Source: Prorocentrum cordatum (Eukaryota > Sar > Dinophyceae > Prorocentrales > Prorocentraceae). Taken from it: a stretch of DNA of 64,000 nt. The notes below the pieces were generated by a model. The model did not search any database. It was not told the origin of the DNA and saw only the letters and a list, made by a program, of their open reading frames with translations. The stretch covers positions 1 through 64,000 of the forward strand of contig CAUYUJ010003018.1 of the NCBI GenBank assembly GCA_963575745.1, in the 5' to 3' direction. This document shows positions 19,344 through 30,250 of this stretch, in pieces. Both the position numbers and the translations under genes were made by a program. Positions within the stretch are counted from its first letter, which is position 1, and each line of letters starts with the position of its first letter.

Positions 19344-19512
19344 TCACCACCCACCAGCCCACCCCAACCCAACCCGAAGGCCCCGATTTGCCCTCCATTT
19401 CCAGTGGGGGGGGGGGTCTGGGAACACTGAAAAAACACATATGGAACCCGTACCCCCCCCAACCCGAAATTCGCGTCTTCGGGTTGGGTTGGGGTGGTCT
19501 GGTAGGTAGTCA
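19344..19512. mobile_element. MITE-like element M, copy 2
   Basis: Same terminal inverted repeats as copy 1. Flanked by AGAAG and ATAAG (four of five alike). It sits inside a purine (GGA)n tract. Confidence 0.8.
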
Positions 19513-19691
19513 ATAAGGAGGAGGAGGGAAGGAGGAGGAGGAGGAGGGAGGGATGAGGGAGGAGGAGGAGGAGGGAAGGAGGAGGAGGAGGAGGAGGGAA
19601 GGAGGAGGAGGAGGAGGGAAGGAGGAGGAGGAGGGAAGGAGGAGGAGGAGGAGGAGGAGGAGGGAGGGAGGAGGCCCCTCCCCCTTCCGCC
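19513..19691 (+). repeat. (GGA)n tract leading to a splice-like acceptor
   Basis: Purine microsatellite GGAGGAGGAGGGAAGG to ~19680, then CCCCTCCCCCTTCCGCCCAG, a short pyrimidine run with AG at 19694. Confidence 0.75.
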
Positions 19692-19694
19692 CAG

Positions 19695-19808
19695 GTGATC
19701 GACCGCCTCCGCGCGGAGCCCTGCAGGCCCCTGATCGGGGCTGCTCTGGAATGGGCCAGCGGCGTCCAGCGGCAGGCGCGCCGGGTACGGGCCACGGGTA
19801 CACCTTAG
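19695..19808 (+). CDS. Probable exon (C-terminal or internal), unknown product
   Basis: After CCGCCCAG the frame reads VIDRLRAEPCRPLIGAALEW then ASGVQRQARRVRATGTP and TAG (19806-19808). Codons are overwhelmingly G/C-ending and the charged, helical composition is unlike the neighbouring repeats. GTACGG at 19785 could be a donor, making this an internal exon of about 90 bases; otherwise it is a final exon. MITE-like element N starts two bases after the stop. No homologue recognised. Confidence 0.45.
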   Translation: MIDRLRAEPCRPLIGAALEWASGVQRQARRVRATGTP

Positions 19809-19809
19809 G

Positions 19810-19961
19810 CGATGCTTAAGAAAACTTGAGTTTTCGGCCAGAGTCTCGATTATTCTTAATATTTCGATGTGAATCCTAAGATTTTGATAGCAATTTTTTG
19901 GGTTTTTATTCGAGTTCTGAGACCATGAATTTCTTAACCCATGATTTCTGAACCATTTCGC
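19810..19961. mobile_element. MITE-like element N, copy 2
   Basis: Second N copy. The left terminus GCGATGCTTAAG is intact; the right terminus has diverged (TTTCTGAACCATTTCGCG). The interior matches copy 1 (GAGTTTTCGGCCAGAGTCTC). Confidence 0.65.
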
Positions 19962-20615
19962 GTGGGGTAGGGAGGGAGGGGAGGAGAGGGAAAGATACCG
20001 ATGCCGCAACCCGAGATGCCCGCGTCGCCACCGCTGGATTCGCTCCGGAATTCTGGTCAGAGCGCACCCCAGGAGATCTCCGGGGAGTGGCGGTATCAGG
20101 ACCGGTTGGTTTCCCCAGGGGAGGGACCCCCAGTCGGGACGATCGACTGGGTAAGGAAACAATGTGTACAAAAATTGGCAGAATTCCCGGACAATTTTGA
20201 GCATGACTCGCTGTCGGTGTCGCCGCGGACGTTGTGCATTCGCGGTAGAAGGTTGCCTGCCCAACAGCGGCCGTTGCTGATTTTGGACAGTTCTTTTGTC
20301 CAGCATCGCAACCATTCTTCCATACCCGTTGAGGTCACCCAAACTCGGGGTAAATGTTTGGTGGACAGGCTCAGAGGAGGATTCGCATGCGACGCATGCT
20401 GCGCTGCAGGGTGGGATGGACCTCGCACTCTGCCAACACGTGGAGGACCGCGGCCGCAGGATGACATTCCAGCGAAACGGAGCCTTTCACAATTACCCCC
20501 CAGGCAATTGGAGCCAGGTGGTGCGCGACAAAATTGATGTTCATCCTGCTGCCTACGGCAAGTCCCGGCACCGTGCCTGGTTTGTGGGTTATTAGCCTAG
20601 TGGATGTTGGTTTGA
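19962..20615. other. Spacer with shared short repeats
   Basis: 20016-20103 is the second copy of the 85-bp repeat seen at 17283. 20548-20578 (GCTGCCTACGGCAAGTC, CACCGTGCC) recurs at 34628-34660. The frame 20001-20537 has no recognisable domain. Confidence 0.4.
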
Positions 20616-20619
20616 ATCT

Positions 20620-20760
20620 CGTGGGAGGCCTCTTGGGAGCCTCTTGGAGGCAGTTTTGAGGCATCTTGGGGACCGTTTTGGGGGCTCTTGGGAGCTTCTT
20701 GGGGCCTCTTGGGGGTCTCTTGGTGGCCTCTTGGGGCCTCATGGGCGCCGCTTGAGGAGT
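20620..20760. repeat. CTTGG minisatellite array 5
   Basis: Short block of the CTTGG unit (GGCCTCTTGGGGCC). Confidence 0.8.
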
Positions 20761-22313
20761 TTCAAGTTTACTGTGCGTAGACAGTCGTGGCCGAGACTCT
20801 CACGTCAAGAGGCCCGGTGGTTTCCGCCAGACTGCAGCGACCTGAACCAAGCAGACCCTTTTTCGGGGAAGAGGGAGGCCCGCCACGAGACAGGGCGATG
20901 GTCTGAGGCAGGAACCCAGCGCTGTTGTCTTTCCTCTTCCTCTCTCGTCCTTCTTCTCGTCTCTCCCATCATGCAAAGATGCCTGAGCGCACACTTTCCC
21001 AGTTCCCGTATTGAACTCCGTTCGATCGGGCCCAAACTACATTTGGGGAGAGTGCATCGAGGGTTTCGAGGCTCGAGGGCTTCGAGGCCTGAAGATGTTG
21101 GGTCGCTGGTGCTCGTCGGTTTCCAAAAGCATCGGCGTGCGTTTCCGCAGCTGCGCCTCTCGCCGAGAGCGTTCCGGTTGCTCCCGGACCGTCCCGAGCG
21201 GTTGCCGGCAAGCCGAGGAGTGATGACCCTGAAGCCAGAGGGCAACGTCAAGGGGGGGATGCCTCGACCCCCCTATCGCCCGTCGTGGCCAGTAGGGGCC
21301 CGATAGTCCACCCCACCTAAAATCGGGGGAGCGTAAGACCCGGGTTTGCCAGGACTCGGGTTCGCCATCGTTTTTTGACAACCGCGCCTCGGATTTTGAC
21401 GAGGAGGAGTTTCGTGGGATGTCTGCAGCGGGAGGCCTCGTCAAAATGCAGGCTCGGCCTCGTCATTTTTTTGACGACCTCGTCGGGGATTTCCGAGTCC
21501 CTTGTACCCACGTTTCCCTGAAAAAAGCATGCGGATTCGTTGTCGAGGGAAGTATCGCCGACCCATCGGCGGTGTTTCGACAATTACAGGCCGATGTCTT
21601 CTTCCCCTGAATCAATTCCCCCCTAGCGTTGCCCTTTTCGATTTCGACCGTCCAGGATTACCAACAATCAGCACCAGGACCTTGAATCAAATTTCCAGTC
21701 GAGGCTTTCGGCAGTCCAGGTAAGCCTACATGCCTGGAAGGCTTCTTTTGCTGTCTAGGAAGCCGGGTGGGGGAAGATTGGCTCCACGAAAGATTGAGGT
21801 GGCTGGCTCCGGATCTGTGTATGGCTTCATGGCCCGTGAACACGAAAAGAGATGGGACGACACACCAGCCATTGGGAAGGGGTCCAGAGGTCCAGGTGCC
21901 CACGCATCGATTGAACAGAGGGAGGGATGAGGGAGGAGGAAGGAGAGAGGGCGGGAGGGGGGACGAAGAGAAATAATCTGGCAAATGAGCTCGGTGTTCG
22001 TGCGTCGCTGCCCCGCTGCGGCCAAGGATGATGAGGAGTCGGGCGTCCTCCCCCCCTTGACTCTTCCGCTTCCCCATCCCTCCTCCTCCGTCTCCAGCGA
22101 CGGAGGAGAGACAAGAGAAGGCGCGGCGGGCATGTTCGGGGGTATGAGCGGGAAGGGAGCGGGAGGAGGCTTGGATGTTTCAGGTGGAGGGTTTGCCAGA
22201 TACACGGGTGGATCTGGCCAGATGTGCAGCTGAGGTGGGGTGAGGAGGGGAGGGAGGCTCATGCCCAGTTCTAGCTGCATTTGCTCGGGACTCTAGCACT
22301 CAGCAACGCGTGC
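20761..22313. other. Unique spacer with one hairpin
   Basis: No supported gene. Around 21391-21452, GGATTTTGACGAGG faces CCTCGTCAAAATG, a hairpin with an ~11-bp stem. GTATCGCCGACCCATCGGCG (21551) is a short palindrome resembling the S repeats. Confidence 0.35.
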
Positions 22314-22649
22314 TCAAATGGTACGTACTTTGATGCGATGACCGATGCTGAACATGGCCTCAACTTGGAGCGATTGCGCATGGTAATCGTCCTCCTGCTC
22401 CAGTATCCTCTGGACCATTCTCTGGAGGTCTCCAGGGCTCCTGGCAGTGCCCCAGAAAAGAACGTCGGGAGCAGTTGCCATTTTCCTTGCTCCCTTCCCC
22501 TGTAGTCTCATATGCAGAATTGACCTCCACTCGTCCCGTTCCCATTGCTGCCTATACCAGGTGTCCGGCGACCATTCGCGCTCTCCGGTATCATACCGAT
22601 GCCATCGTATCGTATGGTATGGTGCACATGTGCGTCTACATGTATACAC
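22314..22649 (-). CDS. Minus-strand reading frame, hypothetical protein fragment
   Basis: The minus frame reads WYRQQWERDEWRSILHMRLQ, then APDVLFWGTARSPGDLQRMV and ILEQEDDYHAQSLQVEAMF. Mixed charged, aromatic and helical composition makes this one of the few frames here that reads like protein. The initiating Met is arbitrary and the segment may be an exon or a transposon fragment. No family recognised; the opposite-strand frame is shorter and less convincing. Confidence 0.3.
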   Translation of the reverse strand: MYTCRRTCAPYHTIRWHRYDTGEREWSPDTWYRQQWERDEWRSILHMRLQGKGARKMATAPDVLFWGTARSPGDLQRMVQRILEQEDDYHAQSLQVEAMFSIGHRIKVRTI

Positions 22650-23310
22650 AGATGTATATAATCAAGCAGGGTGTGTGTGTGTGTGTGCTGATCGATTCCC
22701 GTAGAATGGCGGCCGGCATGCTTGTGGCATCCCTCGGCAACTCACATCACGGACCTCACTCGGGGGGTCGTGCGATGACCCACGTCTTTCAAGCTCCCCC
22801 CTTTCTCAGGCCAGTTCCAGCTCGGATGGCTGCGGGTCTCACTCCTGCGGAAGGATCAGTCGGCCTCCGCAGCCATCTCGCAAGAGCGCTGATGCGATGT
22901 GTTCCTCCCGGGTGGAAGAGCACATCGCAGCCAGCTGTGGCTGGTCGGCTTCCTTTTCTCTCCGTCCCTTTGAGGAGGGTAACCAGGGGGAGGGCGACGA
23001 GAGGGAGAACGCGGAGCAGGAGGAAGAGGAATGAGACGAGTAGGGGACGGAGCCGGGGAGGGAAAGGAAGAGAGGGAAGGATGAGGCGGACTGATTAGGA
23101 GGCGGGGCATGAATCCTCGAGTCTCGCCCGCACCACCCCCCTACCCCCCCCTTACCCTCCGCTGTTTCGCAGTCTGCTGCGTTCGGTTGGTTCCGTTACG
23201 TCTTACAAGCGCCTGCAGCATACCCTTATATGTTTTTTCCCCACATCCAAAGTGGGGTTCTTGTTTTCTCTGGACACCCCGCGCAGGAACAGGAACCCAC
23301 CATCATCATC
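22650..23310. other. Unique spacer
   Basis: Contains a short (GT)n at ~22671-22687. No supported gene. Confidence 0.3.
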
Positions 23311-23500
23311 ACTCATTCCTCACTCACTCACTCACTCACTCACTCACTCACCCACTCATCAGCACTCACTCACTCACACGCTCATGAACTCACATATGAT
23401 GATGATAATGATGAGTGTGCGCGTGAGAGAGTGTGATGATCATCATCATCACCAGTCAGTCAGTCAGTCACTCACTCACTCACTCACTTGCCTTGGGCCT
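23311..23500 (+). repeat. (CTCA)n and (TCAG)n microsatellites
   Basis: CACTCACTCACTCACTCACT around 23318-23352, GATGATAATGATGA around 23397, and CAGTCAGTCAGTCACTCACT around 23452-23486. Confidence 0.9.
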
Positions 23501-23504
23501 CGTC

Positions 23505-24010
23505 TGTGAGTGAATTGCGAGGAAGTCTCAAGCGGGAGCCCCCTCCCTATGGGGCCCGCGGATCATGTTACTAATCCGAGCGGGTCATCCAATTCCTGTA
23601 TTTGTCGCCACTTTTGGGCTTTCGCGCTGCCAGAACGCCATTCCCAGGCTACATGTGTGAGTGAATTGCGAGGAAGTCTCAAGCGGGAGTCCCCTCCCTA
23701 TGGGGCCCGCGGATCATGTTACTAATCCGAGCGGGTCGTCCAATTCCTGTAACTGTCGCCACTGTTGGGCTCTCCTAATCCGAGCGGGCCATCAAATTCG
23801 TATAATTGTCGCCACTTTTGGGCTCTCGCGCTGCCAGATCGCCATTCCCAGGCCACATTGTGAATGCCTGGAGCCAACTGTAGGCCACTTCGTGTTCTTC
23901 GTGCTCCCAGAACACCATTCCCGGGCCACATTTTGACTGCCTGGAGCCAACTGTAGGCCACTTCGTGTTCTTCGTGCTCCCAGAACACCACTCCCGGGCC
24001 ACTTTCTGAA
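23505..24010 (+). repeat. Two nested tandem duplications
   Basis: A ~150-bp unit (TGAGTGAATTGCGAGGAAGT to TTCCCAGGCTACATG) is repeated at 23505 and 23656 with a third partial copy at ~23775. It is followed by two copies of a ~73-bp unit starting TGCCTGGAGCCAACTGTAGG (23867 and 23938). The frames reading NCEEVSSGSPLPMGPADH twice reflect the duplication, not a gene. Confidence 0.85.
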
Positions 24011-24467
24011 TGTCCGGAGGAGCCAAAACAGGAGGGCGAGGTCGGGGGCACCGTAGGGAGCGGGGGGAGGGCCCGCGCCAGGGCCAGAAGAATTATACGC
24101 AGAAGAGACAGCCAGGACGCCTCACCAACCACGATGACGACGGTGAGGTTTTTTTCCAGATTCGCCCAGAGGATTCTCATGTGGGGTCCTTCCGTCGGAG
24201 CAATGTGATTGGCATCTCCTTGGCTCGGCGTCGGTATTGATGGCTCTTGTTGTCTTCTGACGGGGCATACTTCATATTGACCACAGTGTCGGGCTGGTCG
24301 AACTGAGTTCGAGGCTGGTCACGGTCGCTTGGTGCGCCTCTGCGTCTTTCCAGGTTGTCGGTCTCGGTTTCGTTTTCGGCTCAGCCAGCTTTCGAGCTTG
24401 GTGCCGCCGTCTTGCCCCCGCCCATCCTTCTCCCCACCCCGTCAGGGGCTACGTGAGAGGGGGGACC
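24011..24467. other. Unique spacer
   Basis: No repeat family or coding frame that I can support. Confidence 0.3.
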
Positions 24468-24640
24468 GGTTCATGGGGGGGAGACATCCACCCCGAATCG
24501 GCGATCCATCGCCGATAGGGGTACGATACAGCCCCACGCCCCCCCCAGGAGCGTGCGGACTCTCGGGGGCTTGTCTCCGATCTCTCGGCGATGCTTCGCC
24601 CATTCCAGGTCGATGCCTCCCCCCCCCCCCGGAGCCAGTC
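24468..24640. repeat. Dispersed repeat S, copy 2
   Basis: Carries ATCGCCGATAGGGG, GTGCGGA, TCTCGGCGATG, GTCGATGCCTCCCCCC and GAGCCAGTCCCC in S order. Confidence 0.6.
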
Positions 24641-24965
24641 CCCTCCTGCCTCTTGCCTGCGCCCTGCCCCATGCGACGCTCAAGGATGAGAGCTGTCGCA
24701 AACACTTCACGTGCCCCTCATTTTGCAGGAGCACTCACGGCCGACGCGTCCCCATCAGCGTGCACATAGGGCCCCTTGCTTGGGGGGTGCGTAAATCCTC
24801 CTAGCGTCCCTCCTCCCTGACGTCTTCTCTATCTGACGTGAGTGGCCAGCGCTCAGGCTCCCACCCAGCATTCGGCGGCGAGCCCCGGGGAAGTGGTGAA
24901 GGGGCGGGCCTTATCAGAAGGCTCGGACGTCTCCCAGGCCTTCTGAGAAGTCACAGAACATGTAG

Positions 24966-25022
24966 CAGAAGGCGCGAGGGCTTCTGAGAAGTCCCGCCGC
25001 GCCTTCTCAGAAAGCCTTCTCC
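24966..25022. repeat. Dispersed repeat R, copy 1
   Basis: AGAAGGCGCGAGGGCTTCTG, AGAAGTCCCGCCGC, then GCCTTCT. It recurs at 46237-46289, in both places a few hundred bases after an S repeat, so S and R may belong to one larger element. Internal CTTCTGAGAAG palindromes. Confidence 0.65.
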
Positions 25023-26700
25023 ACCTCGCTGCCCCCCCCTCGCTCGCCGCCGAAGCATGCTTCACCATGGTCGCCGCCCGCCCCTCTGCGGGACCACTCC
25101 CGCGGAGTTGGCAATCAGGCTGTCCCTGCACAGCGGAAACTCATGCCAAGAAGCACCCCGCTTGCCTCCAGGGTGCCCTGGGTTTCTTAGGTCTCGATGG
25201 TCCTGCCATGGAAAGCGTGACGCTCCGACACCAAAAACCAATCGACGTCCTGGGACCTCAGGGTTGGGTTTTTTTGTGGAAGGCTTCTTGTAGTCGAGCT
25301 CCTGCTGTGCCTGCAGCGCCCCTCCTGAGCCCCCGACCTTGGCCCCGCCGTCGCCGCCCGCCCCCCCCCCCCCTCGCGCACAGTCCTCCCCCGAGAGGCG
25401 CGCGGCGCGGGGCTCCATCGGGACGCCCTCGGCTCCGGCGGCTGGCTCGCCCGCCTGCGGCAGGCGAGGGGCCCATGAAGACAGAGATCCGAGGCGGGGA
25501 TTTACACACACACACACACACATCCTCCGCCTGGCGGATCGGTTTTCGGAGACCTCGCCAGGCGGTGGATATGGATCTGTTCGGGCCCTGTGGGGTCCAG
25601 ATCTATCCACATCCACCGCCCGCTGGGGTCCCAGAACGTCGGGTCCACAGGTGGTGGATGTGGATATATCCCCGCCTCGCAGGAAACAACTGCAGCAACA
25701 TAAGCCTGATTGCAAGGGTCCTCTCGGATATCGTGGGTCGGCGCCGGAGGCACTGCCAGGAGGGGTCCAGCGACGACCCAGGAAGTCCGCGCGGTCCTCT
25801 GAGAGCCTTGTGGCAATGCAGCTGTTTTGTTTTTCGAGGGCGGAGGGACAGGTCGGCGACGGAAAGCGTGAGAGAGAGGGGGCAGGGAGGGCGGAGAGGC
25901 GGATGTACAGGAAGAGCGACAGGAGGAGTGGGGGGGGAGGAAGCTGACTGGAGTCCTCCTCCGCCTCCCCGAGGTGGACCCAGAACCCCGACGTCATGAT
26001 TCATTGGCTTACGCCGCACCGCCGCCCCCTTTGGGCGGCAGCAATAGTGACAGACAGAATTCGCGGAACGCGCGCGATCGTTGGGCAATCTTGAAGTTTC
26101 GGCCTGTCCTACGTAGCGTGTGGGGTTCAAGGAGGGGCCTTTTAGGGGATTGTTGTGAAGTTTGTCGTGGTTTTGTGTGAGTTTCTTGGGGCCTTCACGG
26201 GGCGTGTCCCGGGCATCCTCTTCCCCCCCTGGACAGGCTTGGGGATCTTTGAGACCCAGCTGGGGTTGCGTCCGGCCAGAAGTTCGAGAGTGGACCCAGC
26301 TGCGTCGACGAGGAGCTTCCTGAAGGCCCAGAGGGGGCGGAGAGCGCCCAAGAACTAGGAGTCTCATGCCTCGAGCCTCGATCCACCTCGTGTTCCTTCC
26401 TTTGCGAAGCGGTGGCACCCGCCAGGGAGCTCGATCCTCATCCCGGACTTTCGGCGGTGGTCCCCAGCGCCGAAAACGATCCCTGGAGGCTGAATTCGAG
26501 GAAATGCCTCGGGTCGAAAATCTGTGAGACACCGGCGGCGACGACGAAATCTTCTTTCCTTCGATTGGGTTGAGGGAAGGGTCCGGGGGGCCCGTGGCGA
26601 ACGATGTCTGCGTGGGGAAAAGAGAAAATTTGGCTGCAGTGCCTTAGGCTTTTCAGTTTTTGTTCGTGCTTTTCGTTGTCGAAGGGCCGCCTCCGGGCCC
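25023..26700. other. Spacer with hairpin; no supported gene
   Basis: Long overlapping frames on both strands (about 25062-25999) arise from GC-rich sequence and neither shows a domain. 25558-25622 is a hairpin: GGCGGTGGATATGGATC at the left against GATCTATCCACATCCACCGC at the right. A (CA)n lies at 25504-25521. Weak CTTGG units start near 26180. Confidence 0.4.
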
Positions 26701-26704
26701 CGGG

Positions 26705-27575
26705 ATAATTCTGGGGGCATTGTGGATCCCCGTGAGGGCCTCTTGGGTCCATGTCGGCGCCCTTTCATGTTGTCTCGGGGCGAAGTGCTCGGATTCTCCA
26801 TTCGGGTTTCCCTTACGGCCCTCCTCTTGGGGCCGTCCTGGGGCTCTCCCGGGTGGCTTCGGGGGCCCCGTCGGGGCCCGTTTGTGCCGTCTGAAGCCTT
26901 CATGGGTGCGCGCGGGAGCGTTTGGGTTGATTTGGGCTGTTTTTTGGGGGCTGCTGTGGGACGCATGAAAGCTCGAGAAGCGAATGTGGTAAACTTTGAC
27001 GTTTCCCTCCGGGAAGGGGCCGACGTTTGGTTATGCCGGGCCTCTTGGGGCGCGCCCTGGTGGTAGAAATTACACGCCTCAAATGGTACTTGGGGCTTGT
27101 TTTGGGCTTCTTGGGGGCCTCTTGGGGCCTCTTGGGGCCTCTTGGGGGCCTCATGGGCCCTGTTGGGCGCCTCTTGGGCCCCCCTGGGTCCGTTTTGGGG
27201 CGGAAGGCTCGGATTGTTGGTTCAGGCTCCCTCTCTTGGGCCTCTTTTTGGGCCGTCTTGGGGCACTCTTGGGCCGTCTTGGGTGCCTCTTTCGCCGTCT
27301 TGGCGCCCTCTTGGGCCGCTTGGGCCGTTTTGGGGCGGTTTTGGGGGACTTTGGGGCCGTCTTCAACACCGTGATGGCCGAAGAGTATGTATCCACATCG
27401 GAATTCGACGATTTTGGCCTCTTGGGCCCCTCTTGGGAATGCTCTTGAAGGCTTCCTGGGCCGTCTAGGAAGCTTCTGGGGCCGTCTTGGGGCCATCCTG
27501 GGCGTCTTTGGGCGTCTCAGGGGCCTCTTGGGCCGTCGTGGGGGCTGCTTGGAGCCTTCTGGGGCCTCGTGGGGC
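26705..27575. repeat. CTTGG minisatellite array 6
   Basis: Two blocks (26705-26960 and 27070-27575) of CTTGGG units separated by a unique insert around 26965-27065. Confidence 0.8.
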
Positions 27576-28239
27576 CCGATGAGACCTTTGCCCCCCGCCC
27601 CCCCCCCCCACCCCTCTTCCAAACAGGCCGGACCGGGCTCCCGGGGGAGGGGGTTTAGGGCGGTGGAATACTGAGCATTTTCTACGCCGTGACCCAATGG
27701 GGTCGGCGGATTCGTTCATGACGCCGACGCCCAGAGGTTTCAACCTATTCCCATGGGCCGGCGTTTCATCTTGTGACGTTTTTGCGAGAAACTTCCGTCG
27801 CGATTTTGTGACGTTTTTTCGAGAGGGTTTGGAGTTTGGGGAGGGGGGGAGCTCCTGCCCCGCCCCCTCCAGCCCCTGGGGTCGGGACCCGTTCCCATCG
27901 GCTCCCTTCTCCCTAAGCGAGGATGGAAGACGAGGAGGTGAGGGAGGAGGGAAGAAGACGGAGGTGAAGGTAGAGGAAGGAGGAGGATGAAGAAGGACTC
28001 CCGAGTATGGAGAGTCGGAAACGCACCGCGCGTCCGGCCAGACGCCGACCCGCAAGGGAGGGAATGCTGGTGTCGTTGCCCTGAAGCGTGGTTGCAAATG
28101 GCGATGTGAGTTGTTTTGCAATTGCTTCGGGAGAGGAAGGATTGTGGCAAGAGGAGGGGTCTGGAGGAGAGGCCAGGACGAGGAAATACGGGGCAGGAAG
28201 GGTGGGGATCAGGAGGAAAGAGAGGGCGGAATTCGGCAG
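27576..28239. other. Spacer, partly purine-rich
   Basis: C-run at ~27596, GA-rich after 27930. No supported gene. The 564-codon minus frame spanning 27740-29434 is an artefact of GGA tracts and FB copy 3. Confidence 0.4.
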
Positions 28240-28500
28240 GAGGAGGATCGGGAGGAGGAGGAGGAAGAGGAGGAGGGGGAGGATGGAACAGTAAGGTTCG
28301 AGTTGCAAATGGGCGATAGCAGAAGGAATGGCCGTAGGAGGAAGGCGGCATCAGGAGGGAGGCAGCGGGCAGGAGGAGGGCGGACAGGAGCAGTGAAGAG
28401 GAGGAGGCGGAGGAGGAGGAGGAGGATCGGGGAGGAGGACGGGGCAGAGGAAGAGAGAGGATGGGGGCAAGGCGGGCCCAAGAGGTGAGGGGAGCGGGGT
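28240..28500 (+). repeat. GGA purine tract
   Basis: Two (GGA)n-rich blocks separated by ~50 bp. Confidence 0.8.
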
Positions 28501-28623
28501 GACAGAAGGGAGGAGGCCAGGGCAGGAGGGGTCTGGGTGGTAGGGCGAGGAGGTGGAGGGGAAAAAGGGGGGGAGCGGGAGGGTGGCGAAGGAGCACGAG
28601 AGACGCACTCCCCCGCTCAGAGC

Positions 28624-28733
28624 ATGTGCGGGCCCCAGGTGCGTGACACCGCGCGGCCCCCCGACGAGCCCGTCCTCGCAGGACTCCCCTCGGCCGACCC
28701 GGGCGGGGAGGAGGGGCGGGCAGAGCGCAGGGG
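28624..28733 (+). CDS. Weak exon-like frame
   Basis: ATG followed by CGPQVRDTARPPDEPVLAG and LPSADPGGEEG, all G/C-ending codons. It borders FB copy 3. Little supports this beyond composition. Confidence 0.15.
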
Positions 28734-28945
28734 CTCTGGGCCTCCCAGATGGGGGCCGAGTGGACGGGGTCGGAGGACCGCGTCGCATCGCCGACGCATC
28801 GGCGATGCGTCCCGACGCGGGGCCCGATCTTCCCCACGCCGACGGCGGCGAGGCACCGCCGATGCGTCGCCGATGCATCGCCGATGCGTCGCCGATGCGT
28901 CGGCGATGCGCCGGCGGTGCGGCGCGTTCCTCGGTCGGCCCCTGC
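28734..28945. mobile_element. Fold-back element FB, copy 3
   Basis: Left arm CTCTGGGCCTCCCAG and GACGGGGTCGGAGGACCGCG; centre of tandem GATGCGTCGCC and GATGCATCGCC units. The right arm has diverged (GCGGCGCGTTCCTCGG). Confidence 0.65.
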
Positions 28946-29660
28946 GGGCTGGCCACGGCAGGTGAGCGCCATGTCGGCGCGGCGGAGGCGCCGTCGCTCC
29001 CAGGTTGAGGTCGGGGCCACTGGAGCCAGGACTTGGCAAATCAGGATCGGGCGGGTGGTGATGTCAGCGCGTGGTTCACACATCCGTGGTGGGCGCGTGT
29101 TAAAACAATAGTTCCCTCGTTCGGGCGAATTCGCGGGGTGGCGCCCGCCAGATTGAAAATCAACGGCGGCGGCGCCCGTGAATAGCGCCGACGCCCAGCC
29201 GCCAGCGAGAAGGCGACAGACAGCACTGATTGGGGGAGGGGAATGGGCGGGAGGCAAAGGTTGCAGAAGCAGGGACCGTGAGCCAGGCCAGGGCGACACC
29301 TGTTCGAAATGAAGAAGAACTGCCGTCGGCGCTCGCCCCCGCACTTTCCGTGCTGCTTTCTGTCGAAGTGGTGCGCTGCCTTTGCCCTGGCCGGTGCCAA
29401 GGGGGCGCCAGCTGCTTCGCGGTCCCGCGAGCAAGGCGGGCTAGACGAAAGGGGGGCGTGGCCAAGCGAGGATTTGCCCAGCAGCTCACATTGTTGATTT
29501 TCCGAACGCCCCTTGGCGCCGAAAGCGGCCATGTATGGAGGACTGGCTCCTCGGCGGGGCGACCGAAACCAGCTGCGCACAGCAGGTTTCGCAACCCCCC
29601 TGTTCGTTACCCGGCCTTTCGTTCGACCCGCGGAAGGCGGGTAGCCCCCCCCCCTGCTGT
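28946..29660. other. Unique spacer
   Basis: Open on both strands but without motifs. No supported gene. Confidence 0.3.
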
Positions 29661-29841
29661 GGTGGTCTTTGTAGTCGTCGACGACGACAACGGAGACGAG
29701 GACGACAACGAGGAGGAGGACGACGAGGACGACGAGGACGAGGACGATGGACGGCGGACGGCGGACGGCAGACGGCGACGGCGGCGACGACGACGACGCC
29801 TTGCGAATGCCCTACGGGCGGGGGTGCGCAGGCCAGCTGTA

Positions 29842-29897
<56 letters not shown>

Positions 29898-30250
29898 CGC
29901 ACTGCCGATGCCCCATGGGGGGGGGCGGGGGGGGCGGGGGGGGGCGCTGCGCAGACAGGCCCGCTGACGACGGAACGACGGACGACGACGACGAAGACGA
30001 CGGCGACGAAGACGACGACGGCGACGTCAGCGGCAACGCATTGCGGATGCCTTCGGGGGGGGGGTATGCGCAGGTCCTGTGACGACGACGACGACCCGAG
30101 CAAAACGGGCAGTCCTCCTCCCCCCTCTTTCGTGGTTAGTGTAGTCGTCGACGACCACGACGACGATGACGACGACGACGTCGACGACGACGGCGGTGGC
30201 GGCGACGACGACGACGGTGGTAACGACGACGACGACGACGGCGACGACGC
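29661..30250 (+). repeat. (GAC)n trinucleotide block with embedded duplications
   Basis: Long GACGAC runs (pure ~29843-29895) broken by three related GC-rich inserts containing GATGCC followed by G runs and TGCGCAGG (near 29808, 29905, 30047). TAGTCGTCGACGACGAC (near 29671) and its relative near 30142 flank the block. Poly-Asp or poly-Arg frames are artefacts. Confidence 0.85.

Noticed and set aside
20001-20537. 178-codon plus frame as a gene
   Set aside because: It contains an 85-bp dispersed repeat also found at 17.3 kb and shows no domain; coding evidence is insufficient.
23600-23835. GCCACTTTTGGGCT segments as spliced-leader relics
   Set aside because: They differ from the leader at several positions and belong to a local tandem duplication.
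25062-25999. Paired 310-codon frames on opposite strands
   Set aside because: Neither has a domain or consistent composition; both exist because the DNA is GC-rich and includes a hairpin and a C-run.
27740-29434. 564-codon minus-strand frame
   Set aside because: It runs through GGA tracts and a fold-back repeat. Ser/Pro/Leu low complexity changes character at each repeat border.
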